Positions 1 through 10,620 of a DNA stretch of 64,000 nt are shown one piece after another. The position numbers and the translations under genes were made by a program. The notes under the pieces were generated by a model. That model searched no databases, had not been told where the DNA came from, and saw only the letters and a program-made list of their open reading frames with translations. Position 1 is the stretch's first letter; each line of letters opens with the position of its first letter. Origin of the DNA: Tetradesmus obliquus (lineage: Eukaryota > Chlorophyta > Chlorophyceae > Sphaeropleales > Scenedesmaceae). The stretch covers positions 5,552,501 to 5,616,500 of the forward strand of contig CP126192.1 in the NCBI GenBank assembly GCA_030272155.1. The letters run 5' to 3'.

Positions 1-1555
1 TTTACAAATGCAGGACTGTCGCCACTTGCTCTGCCAGCGCCGATCAAATTGGAGTCTGCACAACTGACGCGAACCGAGTAGGATAAGGAGAAAAGAGTAT
101 GGATTGCAGTGTGAAAAGGGCGGGGTTACATATGTCTACAGCTAGCTGGACTACTCGTTGCTGACACCTAGTGCGGCCGCAACCTAGAGTGGCCATAACG
201 CCGCCCAGAACCCCACCCAACAGTGCGGCAGTGGCAGTGCCGACTGTTGCTACAGGTGCCAGTCAGTGCGCGCACGCGCCTGCCTTCCTCACACCGTGCA
301 TGGGCAGAGGCATGCAGCAGCGCAAAAGCGTAGGATGCTCAGCCTGGTATGCCTGCCCTGTGGTCAGCACGCTGCAGGCTGCAGCCGCTGCTGTCCCGGA
401 TGAAGGGCACTGTGTGGCAGTGCTGTGGGTGCACACGCGCCACGTGGCCAAATGCACTTGGCGCGCCAATACGCGCAGCCACCCGAATGCAATCAAGCCA
501 TGCATCATGATTGCTGCACATCCAGTGCAGGGAGTCTGGTGCAGGGAGTTGATGCGCAGATCTGGCTGCACTAGGAGGCAGCAGCAACGGCATCTTTGAA
601 CCGGTACATGCAAAGCTGCAGCTGCTGCGCTGTTGCACTGGCCGGGTGCAATCTGTGTTATGCATCAGTGCATATAACGCAGTTGTGGCACAACACGCAC
701 GCGGTGCCAGCTCACCACCAAGGCAACCGATGCAGGCTGCAACACTACGCTTGTTGCATCCGCTAGCGCTGCAGCTAACCAACGCCGCTCTGGCGAAACT
801 GAGTCCGGTGGTGGAGGTTGATCAGCCACTGGAAGCATGTCCACGACACGACGTGACGGACGAGTTCACTGGCCGCTAAGCAAGCCAGCTGTAGCAGCGC
901 GAGCATTTGCAGCCAGCTGCACACCACACACATGCTGTGCATAGCGGCGTAGGTCCAGGGTACCAATGAACCAGATAATCCGCAATGCTCTGGAAAGTGG
1001 ATCACATGTTTCCCTCGTGTCTCTGTCCTCCCCACAAGCTCCACAGATGACACGTGACAACCAACAAGCGGCCAGCCGGCAGAGCAAGCCGCCAATTTGT
1101 ACCAAAAAACCGTAAGCAACCATGGGCGCTCCACACACAGCAACAGACACACGCGCTGCAAGGCAGCCGCGCAGATGCCTCAGCGGCACGAGCACACGCA
1201 CATGCAATCGGCACATAGATTGTGCGTCACTGCCGCATGCGCTGCACCCGCGCACCACTTGAATTTAACCCAACAGCCAGCCACACACTTAGGCCAACGC
1301 AGGCGCTAAAAGCCACCATCCTCTCCAGTCACACAACGGCTGTGTGCCCGCAATGAAATGCAGCAGCTACGCCAGCAGAGCCTCCCCTGCTACAGAAAAG
1401 CCCGCGAGGCGTCCCCTCAGCGCTGCCGCGGTCCGTAGCGCGACACAGCGGCAACCACACGCAGCACCAGGTAAGCCGCCGCAGGCGCCCGAGCACCCTC
1501 TCAGTAACAGCAAACAACAACAGCAGCAGCAGCTCCTGTGTTCCCTTTGCCCGTC
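1..1555 (-). other. Probable 3' UTR and flank of the RRM gene; no convincing CDS
   Basis: This 1.5-kb stretch lies downstream of the stop codon of the minus-strand RRM gene. Open frames here are short, overlap on both strands and are rich in Cys/Ala/His/Gln, as expected from GC-rich CAG-bearing non-coding DNA. Two minus-strand TGTAA motifs (plus-strand ttaca at 2-6 and 126-130) could be algal poly(A) signals, which would imply a 3' UTR of about 1.4 kb. That length is an inference. Confidence 0.4.
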
Positions 1556-2790
1556 CTACAGCGGCATGCTCATGCCTCCGCGGGATTTGGTGGAGGGAGA
1601 CACGCGCAGCTGCCTGCCCTGGAAGGGCCCCGCCACTGCCATACCGTTGAGGTGGGAGATGGCTGCTGCTGCTGAGCCGGGGCTGGCAAAGGTGACGAAG
1701 CCGTAGCCGCGGTGGCTGCGCGTCTCGCGGTCACGGATGATCTGCGGCAGCAGCAGCAGCAGCACCATTTGTTAGCGTTCGCGCATGTTGGTCGACGTTG
1801 ACTTTTGTGTGCTTTTGATTCAAATTCTGCGGGCAGCGCAGGAGCTCCAGGATGTGGCAGAGCTCAAGCAGCAGGAGATGCTTGCTGCTGCACAGCACGA
1901 CCAAAGCACTGTAGACCACTGCCTGACACAGCCCCGCCTGCCTGCCAGCTCCATGCAGGCACAGCAAGCCTGGCCCCCTGCCACACCCTCTGGCAGCTAC
2001 ATGCACACGCCCGCAAACACACACAAACACTCCTCCCGTCTGTGCAAAGGGGTGTACAGCTGCATAGCTGCATACAGCTGCTCCTCTCGTCGGCGCCACA
2101 CCCAGGGCATGGATGCAGCCGTCACAGACCATCCAGGCACCGCACTGCCCCGTTAGGCGTGTCAAAACATTATGCAGCCTTTCTCGCCACACCCGCCTCA
2201 CCTGTGCACTGATGATCTGGCCGTACATGCTGAACTGCGTGACCAGCACGTGCTCATCCACGCTGGGCGCCAGATTCCCAACATACAGCGCGCGGTTGTT
2301 GGCCTCAGCGCCACTCGCCACGCTGCCGCCACCACTGTCATTGCCGCCGCCGCCACGCACATAGCCGCTGCTGCGGCTAGGCCCTGTAGCCTCATCCCCG
2401 CCCGTGGCACCGCTGCCTTCACTGCCCTGGCTGATACGGCTGCTGCTGTGGTGGTAGCTGCCCGTATGGTTTTGCCGCACACCGCCGCCGGCGCCGCCGC
2501 CGCCTGCTGGTGGCATACCCTCGGGCCTCTCCCCATCAGCAGCTGCTGCTGCTGCTGCATTCGGCGGTACTGCTGCTGCCACCGGCACGCCATGTGGAGG
2601 CGCCGCCATACCAGGGTAGGCCGCAGGGTAGTATCCGGCTGCTGCATAGTAGGGCCCAGGCATTCCTGGCCAGTGCTGAGGGTATGCAGCCATGCTCCAG
2701 CCGCCTGCTGCTTGCGGGTACATGAACACGGGCACAGCCATAGGGCGCGGCATCATGCCTGCAGGTACTGCCACAGGGCTCGGCATACCC

Positions 2791-2826
<36 letters not shown>

Positions 2827-4150
2827 CTCGGGCTCTGCGGGATCATCACCGCACCCCCAGCAGCAGCAGCAGCGCCGCCGGGTGCGGCAACGGGGTACAC
2901 GCCGGCCGGCGGCGCGTAGCCGCTGCTGCTGCTGCTGCCGTTGTGGTGGTGCCGGCTGCTGCCTGCTGCGTAACCGCCTGCTGCGCGATGGTGCGGCTTG
3001 GGAGAGCCGTTATGATGCGGGCTGTGCGACCCACCCTGCTGCTGCTGCTGCTGCATGTAGCGGCTGCCGTACGGCTGCTGCTGCTGCCCGCTGCTGGCAT
3101 TGGACCCCTGCCGCTGCAGGTGGTGCGGCGGGCCGCCCGGCTGCTGCTGCTGCTGCATGTCTGGCTGCCCCTGGTACGGCTGCTGCTGCTGCTGCTGCTG
3201 CTGCTCAGGGTCCCTGCTGTTGTACTGCGCCCTGCTGTTGAAGCGCTCCCGGGGTGCGCCCTGGCGATCGCTGTTCGGCATGACGCCAGCAACAGCAGTA
3301 GCGCCAGGCGACATGTGGCTGTAGCCTCGCTGCATTCTGCCATACCTGGGAGGCTGCGCATCACCAGCAGCAGCAGCAGCAGCAGCCGGCTCGCTGCTTG
3401 AGCGCTCCAAGTGGCCCGGCTGCATGTACCCGCCCCTGCTGCTGCTGCTGCCGCCATCTGCGGCAGCGTACGCGCCGGGATACTGCTGCTGCTCGCGCTC
3501 GCCGTAGCGCTGCTGCTGCTGCATGGGGCCGTCCCTGTAGCTGGGTGAGGGCCCGGCGCCGCCAGCAGCTGCTGCTGCTGCTGCTGCTTGTGGCCGCTCA
3601 TAAGCGGAAGGTGGTGCAGCGCCAGGCGGGGGAGCAGGGCCAGGGATGCCATGCCGCCGCTCCGGCCCGCTGCTGCTGCTGCCGCCTGCAGCAGCTGCTC
3701 CTACTGAGCTGCTGCTGCCGTTCACAGCCGGCGTATGCGGCGCGCTGCCAGGTGGCGTGCCCTGGCTGCTGCTGCTGCCATACTGCTGCTGCTGCTGCTG
3801 GTGTCTGCTGCGGCCCATGCCCCTGCCGCCGGCGGGCCCCATGGGCCCGCCGCTGCTGCTGCTGCTGCTCATGTGGGGTGCGGCGCTGCGGCCCCCAGCT
3901 GCTGCTGGGGGCGGCATGCCTGCTGCTGCTGCTGCTGGCATGTAGGTCATGCCTGGGGCCATGGGGCTCATGGCAGGGATCATCTGCAGCAGCAGCAGCA
4001 GCACACTTGAGCCATGAGCACAGCGAACGAGCTGCCCCACACTGGGCAGCCTGTGCAACTGCTACACGCAGTGCAGTCAACGCACACATGCAGCACATTC
4101 CCACCACATCCAGCATGAAGAAGTGCAACAACAGCCAGGACAACAAGAGA

Positions 4151-4182
<32 letters not shown>

Positions 4183-4687
4183 GCTCACCTGGGCGTAAGG
4201 CATCGCGTAAGGCATGGCTGCGCCAGGCATCATGGGCCGCACCCACATGGGGGCCATGCCTGGCACTGACGCTACCATGCCCCAGGGAGCCATCATCTGC
4301 AGCAGCAGCAGCAGCAGGGGTCAGCGAAGAGCTCAGCCTGGTGCAGTGCAGGGTGATGTACGCAGTGATGCTGCAAGTGGAACGAATACATGCATTTACA
4401 CACACGGTTGCACACCACGCGACACGGCGCCTCCGCCATACTAGAGCTGCTAGCCCCCATCTGCGCGCTGCAGCATCTATGCAACCTGCCATAGCATCAC
4501 TTCACGCCCAGCGGCCCGCAAGCCACATCCGCCAAACATGGCAATGCACACCACGGGGCAAGCGACTGTTGTACTGCTGTGGGGTACAAGGTTTCATGCA
4601 TTGGCCCACTTACCGTCGGCGGCTGATCAGGCGACTGCGGAGGCATGCCTCCCTCTGCTGCAACATGCACCAGCCCTGCAGGGTAGC

Positions 4688-4719
<32 letters not shown>

Positions 4720-5887
4720 CCTGGTGCGTCGCGCTTGTAGGGCTGCACGTAGCCGCCATGCAGCGCCATCATGCGCATGTCGCCGCTGCCCCTGCCTCTG
4801 CCTCTGCCGCCTGGCCCTCCTGGCATGCCTGAAGGGCTGACATGGCCCTGCAAGCACAAGACGAGAGACGCAATAAAGCAGCACAAAATCTCGCACATGG
4901 AATAAATAATTGAGCAAGAGAGACAGCCAAGTGGCAATGGAGTACGTTTGCTGCAGCGCGGTGCTCATCAACATGCCAGAAGAGCGCTTATGCACGTTAA
5001 CCACAGTAATGCAGCATGCTGCTGCGGCACGTTGTGCAGCACGCCAACACACCACCGGCGCAGCTGTGCCTGCACGATGCACAACCAGCACATTACCACA
5101 GCAACACACCGAACCCGCCGCTGCTGCTGCTGCGCCTCACCTGGTAGCCTCCCGGCTCCTCTGCTGCTGCTGCGTGCTGCTGCATGCCATGCATCAGCGG
5201 CTCGCCGCCCCAGCCCTGGTGGTGGCGCCCACGGCCACCTCCGCTGCCGCGGCCGTTGAAGTCCATCATCGGGCCGTTTGCCTGCCGCCGCTGCATTGGG
5301 AGTGGCAGGAGGAACCAAGCAGCGCAGCAGCGAGCCATAGAGCAGCATGGTGAGTGGAGCTGCGGGTGTGGGTTGTGGGCGACGTGTGTATGCTGCTGCG
5401 AAGAGAGTGAGCAGCAAGATGCGAGGGAGGCATGCTGCTGCTGACGCAGCTTGCTTTGCAGAGTGTCAAAGAAGCGTGATGTTGCCCCAGCTGATGATGC
5501 TGCAGACAGGCGCATCGCAGCGCACGTGCGGCGATATTAGTTGTGCGACATCCCAGCGAAACTGGTGATGCAACTGTACGCAGTTCAAACAGGTCCCTTG
5601 CTGGGTGGTCTGGAAAGCCACATAACAAAGCCAGACCTGCAAGAAAGAAACTCGATTAAACCGTAACACAAGCATGGCATTGAACACGCGGCGGTCATAT
5701 TGGTTTGAAGCAATCGGTGTGAGCAATCAGCGGTCATGGCATGCACGCACCATGTCTTGGCTCTTGAACCTGTGCTGCTGCTGGTGCTGCGGCAGCTGCT
5801 GCTCAGAGCTGTTGGGGCTGCGGTGCTGCTGCTGCTGTGGCTGCTGCTGCTGCGGCGCCTTCTGGATCTGCAGCGCTACTACCGTGC
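1556..5887 (-). CDS. Gln/Ala/Met-rich RNA-binding protein with one RRM
   Basis: Predicted RNA-binding protein. Exons visible (5'->3' on the minus strand) are 5887-5751, 5290-5141, 4847-4614, 4296-4189, 3983-2202 and 1741-1556; the last five join in phase 0. Joining the last two reconstitutes one C-terminal RRM: RNP2 LYVGNL, then GQIISAQ | IIRDRETRSHRGYGFVTF holding RNP1 (GYGFVTF). The protein stops about 25 residues after the RRM (GGMSMPL). Upstream lie an RG-rich patch (GGRGRGRGSGD), Met/Pro-rich segments (MPYAMPYAQ, VRPMMPG) and long poly-Gln, poly-Ala and poly-Ser runs coded by CAG/GCA repeats. The acceptors at 3983 and 4296 directly follow (CTG)n. The start codon was not found: the 5887 exon enters in phase 1, so a further exon must lie between 5888 and 6216. 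This looks like a low-complexity RNP/granule-type RNA-binding protein; the exact orthologue is not recognised. Confidence 0.75.
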
Positions 5888-6216
5888 CTGTGAAGCAGCA
5901 GCAGCAGCAGCAGCAGCAGGAGGGCAGTGGAGGTAAAAACAATGTAGGAGGCAGATGACAACACAGCTCAATCAGCGGTCAACTTGCATTCCGTTGCTGG
6001 ACCTGGCGTACACACACATGTCAAGGCACAGGCTCATTCAAAGGACTGCGCTTTGGAGCGCCTTGCGCCGCATGGCTACGACACTCACAGCGCACTTGCA
6101 TGCCACAGCTGTGACGCATTGCTCATGCCCTGCCTGCTACCAGCGACACAGTACACGACAAATTCCAGCTCATAGAGCTGCAGCGTCGAAATAATGTGTC
6201 GACAACAAATGCACCC
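5888..6216 (-). other. Unresolved 5' end of RRM gene / short intergenic gap
   Basis: About 330 bp between the last visible RRM-gene exon and the stop of the WD40 gene. It should hold the first exon and promoter of the RRM gene, followed upstream by the WD40 gene's 3' UTR. Several minus-strand ATGs are present but none joins by a clear GT-AG intron to the 5887 exon. A CAG run at 5896-5920 lies just before the acceptor (sense CTG). Confidence 0.4.
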
Positions 6217-8912
6217 TCAACCACATACATGCACCGCCCCAGCCCCACCTGCTTCCGTGCCCAGCAGCAGCATGCCGCAGGGGTGCCACGCCAGCGCCGT
6301 CACTGCAGCGCCGCTGTCGCTGCTGCTGACGCTGGCTGCTGCCACGTGGCTGATAAGGCCGTTGACCACGCCATTGCTGCCAAAGCTGTGCACGTCATGC
6401 ACCAGGCACTGCCCGTTGTCAGCAGCGCTCGCCTGCAGCAGTAGCAGCAGCAAAACGGCAGGCAATAAGTGAGAGGGTACGGCAGCATATGCACTGCCAG
6501 ACAGGCATATGGCATGGTTGCAGCGACCTTTCTTGCCTGTGAGACACCATACACGTTGCTGCGCCTATCAGCACCGCTGAACATGCAACTGCCGCCACAC
6601 GATCCGCACTCGCTGCTGCTGTTGCTGCTGCTGCTGCCGCCTCACCAGCAGGCTGCCTGCTGCCTGGAAGGCCAGGCAGGTCACCCTCGCGCCCTGCTCG
6701 TAGCCCATGCACACAAAGCTCTCCACCTTGCCGTCCTTCACAGCAGATATGTCCCTGCAGCAGCATCAGCATCAGCAGCAGCAGCAGCGCAGCATGTTAG
6801 TAACATAGGGATGCACACTGCCTTCATGACCTGCTGTGTATTTGGTTCAAGGAGCTGAGCTGCAAGCCATCTATCTCTGCTGCTTGGATGCTCGCCAGAG
6901 ACTCCACTGTGTTGCCAACTGACTGCAGCAAGCAGCTTGCTGCACATATGAGGCCTGACATGATACATGTTGCAGCAATGTGTAACCGACTCCTGCAACA
7001 AAATGCTATGGCAACAGAGCGGCGCCAGCCTGCTGTGTGTGTGCCTCACCACACGAGCACGTCATTGCCCACAGCTGCAGCCAGCAGCTTGCTAGTGGCA
7101 TCCCACGACAGCCGCTCGATCTGCAAACAAGTTGAACACGCAGCGCAGAACAGCATCAAGTCAGCAGCACACGCACAGCAGTGGCCATTACCAAGTGCAG
7201 TGAGCCAATCACTACCTCGGCCTGCAGTCAACCCTGTGCCTGTTTCCTGCAAGCTGCTTGATGACTGTGTTAATGCTGCTGCCGCTGCCCCTGCTGCTAC
7301 TGGCTGTCTGGCTGTCTCTGTGGCTGCTGCTGACTGGCTGATTGGCTGATGGGCTTGCTGACTTGCATGCGGGCTGGCTGGCTGGCCCTGCCTGCCTGCC
7401 ATGCGGGCTGCACGTTGCGTTGCATGCGGGCTGACTGGTTGGCTGGCTGCCAGTGCTGCTGCTGCTGACTGGCTGGCTGGCTGCTGCCGCTGCTGCTGCT
7501 GCTGCTGGCTGCTGGCTGCCCGTGCCGCACCTTGCCCTCGATGCCCTCCGATATCTTGAGGATGGGGTCCATGCTGGGCTTGGCGCTGTCCTGCTGCTGC
7601 TGGATGTCCCACACCTGCACCTGCAGGACGAATTGCCGACAGAAAAAACACAGGCGCAGCCGCTCGGCGACAGATGAGCTGAGGTGCACAAAACGGGTCC
7701 GTTTGCCCAGCCACTGCTGACATTGGCTGCTCAACCCCATTTGTAGGTGCCGCATCAGAACACACCAGCCTACACACCTCTGACGCACATGCTGCAGCTG
7801 AGCCAACACACAGGGTTGCTTCCTGTCGTGCTCACCATGCCGTTCTCGCAGGCAGCTGCCAGGAAGCGCCCGTTTGGCGAGGCAGCAAGCAGGCTGATGT
7901 TGACCTGCGGGATGGCCGCAAACACCACCACCTCCTTATACTGCTCAGCGCTCACACGCCACACAGACACCTCAGCGCCAGACACTGCGGAGACCGTGCA
8001 CTCGTCCAGCCAGTTGACCAGCTGCAGGTGGTGGCTGTCTGCTGTCTTGCCCTCCGCGCTGAGCGTGTGCAGGTGCTCGCCGCCCGCGCCAAAGACGCAG
8101 AGGTACCTGTGAAGCATGAAGCACGCAGATGTAGCAGCACAGCACGAGTGGGCACACCGTGTTGCACATGAGATGCCAGGCTGATGAGTGCTTGAGGAGT
8201 GCTAAGGTGTAGCCTGCGGGGCGGCACTGCAGGGTGTCTGCGCAAGCCTATGGCTGCGGCACAGGGACCGGCTGCGAGACCAGCTGTGTGCGCTGACCAG
8301 AGGTCAGGCTTGCTTGCAGGAACGTTATTCAACACAGCAGCAGCTGATGATGCAGAGGATTTGCCCACAGGATGAAGCCAGTTGAGTTGCGCCAAGTCAT
8401 GAAGTCAAATATCAGCTGTGCTGCACCGCTGGTGACGCGCATTGTTGTCATTGCTTGGGCTGCTGCTGCTACTGCTGCACCAGCGCTGGCCCCGGCTATG
8501 TCCTCGCCGCAGCAGCGCACCTGCCGCTGACTGCAGCAACGTAGCCTGCTGTTGAGCACGCCACCTCCTGCACTGCAAGCTCGCTGCTGCCTTCTTCCCT
8601 TTCGGGGAACTGCGTGATGCACATCTCTTCTCCAGTCTCCACCTGCCACCACTTGAGGAAGCCATCTGCTCCCCCAGACACCACATCAGTGCCCTTGCTG
8701 CTGAAAGCAGTTGCTGTGATGGTTGCTGCACCGGCTGTGATCTCCTTTTTGAGCTCCAGCGAAGGTGGTGAGTCGAACAAGTAGACGCTGCTGGCAGTAG
8801 ACACTGCTACCTTGCCCTTGCTGGACAGCGCGATGGACGTCACTGGCGCGCTGCATGTCGACGACCAGGAGCGTTTTAGTTCAGGCTGCCAGCTCTGAAC
8901 GACCGGAGCCAT
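6217..8912 (-). CDS. WD40-repeat (beta-propeller) protein
   Basis: Six exons (8912-8521, 8106-7836, 7620-7531, 7120-7050, 6754-6646, 6432-6217) join through GT-AG introns to exactly 383 codons (382 aa plus TGA). The start is the ATG of MAPVVQSWQP. Repeated WD40-like blades are visible: SVYLFDSPP, VVSGGADGFLKWW, AEVSVWRVSAE, FLAAACENGMVQVWDIQ, KLLAAAVGNDVLVWDIS, ASAADNGQCLVHDV and a final VTALAWHPCGMLLLGTEAG. Repeats 4 and 5 are rebuilt only across splice junctions (GM|VQVWDI and VLVW|DISAV), which supports the model. No extra catalytic domain is present, so a scaffold role is inferred from the fold. Intron 5 has CAG repeats after the donor and CTG before the acceptor. The subfamily was not recognised; the gene is head-to-tail with the RRM gene and divergent from PPIL3. 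Confidence 0.8.
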
Positions 8913-10620
8913 CCCTCTGCTCAGTCACCGAGCCTTGGCTGGCTCGCGTTGCCTAAACACCTTCTGCAGGCAGCAGGCACGTTCGTGAACCAACGAAACA
9001 AGTGATCAGAGCCTGATCCAGCGAACACCGGGCAATCAGGCATAGCATTGCTGGACATACTGCTGGCAGGGTTGCGAACTGCTGCTTGCGCTGGTTCCCT
9101 GAGTGCTTCTGACGTCGACGCTCGACACAGATCAAATTTAGACGCCGTTTGTATTCATGAGGGCTTACCACTGCTCGGCACCGCTCTCCCTGCAGCAGAG
9201 TGCTGATGATGCTGCCCCGTGACTCGCTGTAGCCACCAGCAGGGTAAGGTTTTTCAAGGTGTCTTACGTAACAAAATGATCAAGAATTTCTGCTGATCGA
9301 AGGGCAAAGCAGGTCACGACGCAGGCACTGGCGTGGAAATGAAGCCCATTCTTCCTAGCTGCCTCCTGAACAACACCCAGCTGATGCGGTAGCCTAATCA
9401 ACGAAACATGTGCTTGGACCCGGATGAACGGGCAGCGAGCTGTCACCAGGGCTGAAACGGGTTCAAGGGCTCGTCGAAAAGGCGTTTAATTTGACTGGCA
9501 GCCAAGCTCATAAGTTGTCCTTTACATATCTCAAGCAAAATCAGGTGTAGTTGGTCTGACCACGGCCGTACAGCAGATGCTGAAGTTCAGGGCTGTAGTC
9601 GTCCTTGGAGATGGAGCAGTCATGCAAGCAACGCAGCAAAGCAGCTGTTATATTCACTTTGCCTAGAACGCAGATCAGAAAGCTCTTTCCGCTCAGCTGG
9701 TCACCTCTGGATTGAGGGGTGGTTGAGTTCTGCCATGCCAGGCTGGTTAGACCAAGCACTGCCAGCAGGCACAATTGCAAGCGAAAGGTTAAGCACCCAT
9801 AATCAAGGCAGTGGCAGGAGCCAACCAGCTATTCATGTGATATGATCTCACTTAGAATACACTCACATCCATCGTCCGGCAGCAGTGGCCTGAGAAAATG
9901 CTGGAGCCATCCCTGGCCGGGATTTCCTGCACACGTCCGTGGTTAGGACTCGACAGCAGTCTTGTGGTGGACTCTCTGACCAGCCTTGATCTGACAGAGC
10001 GGAGCGCGTCTACTCCAGCTCACCCTACTATGTGCTTGTCGATTGAACTTCTGCTTCATCGAATGTAACACGCAGGGGACACCACGTACGCTGGCAGCCA
10101 TTCGCCTGTGTCAGTACAGGAAAACCACATGCAGAGAGCATTCCCACTAGTTCCATGCGATTGTCGATGAGTCGCCCTGAGCACACCCTATGCCCCCTTG
10201 GCCACCAGCAGGGTGATGTTCAGCACAGGAAGCTTCCCCACCTTGCCAAGGTGGCTGTGCAGTGCCAGCATCGATGCTGAGATATCTCAGCCAGGTCGTT
10301 CAAGCAGTGTTTATGCTCGTGCTCAGCTGCAAGAAACTACAAATAATAAAGTACTGTGCATCTTGCTCCAAACTGTCCGCTGTCAAGCGTCCCAAGCAAC
10401 AGGCGTTCAAACAAGCCCAGTTGAACCCCAGCAGTGTTGCCTCGTCCTACGCAGTACGCCTTACTTGCAAGCTGTGTGGAGAACCAAGTTCAGTCTTCGG
10501 TAATAAGCGGTATATACGAAGCGGTATATATGAAGCACGTGTTAGTGATAGAGCCGTTCAATATCGATTACGCGCTTTGGTCTGCAGCAGCAGCAGGGCT
10601 GTGCCCGGCAGCAGTGTTGA
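8913..10620. other. Divergent intergenic region, WD40 gene / PPIL3
   Basis: This 1.7-kb region separates two divergent start codons. It is poorer in CAG runs and visibly more AT-rich than the flanks, with only short, uninformative open frames (up to about 120 codons, no recognisable motif). It should hold the promoters of both genes. Apart from the TATA-like repeat near 10505, no specific element is recognised. Confidence 0.5.
10505..10532 (+). promoter_or_regulatory. TATA-like 14-bp direct repeat upstream of PPIL3
   Basis: Two adjacent 14-bp copies of aagcggtatata followed by cg or tg lie at 10505-10518 and 10519-10532, ending 88 bp before the PPIL3 ATG. The tatata cores and position suit a core promoter, but this is inferred from position and composition only. 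Confidence 0.3.

Noticed and set aside
2172..3401. Long plus-strand frame (409 codons) rich in Ala/Ser/Leu/Arg/Cys
   Set aside because: It is antisense to the CAG-rich large exon of the RRM gene. Triplet repeats keep several frames open on both strands, and no motif or splice support exists.
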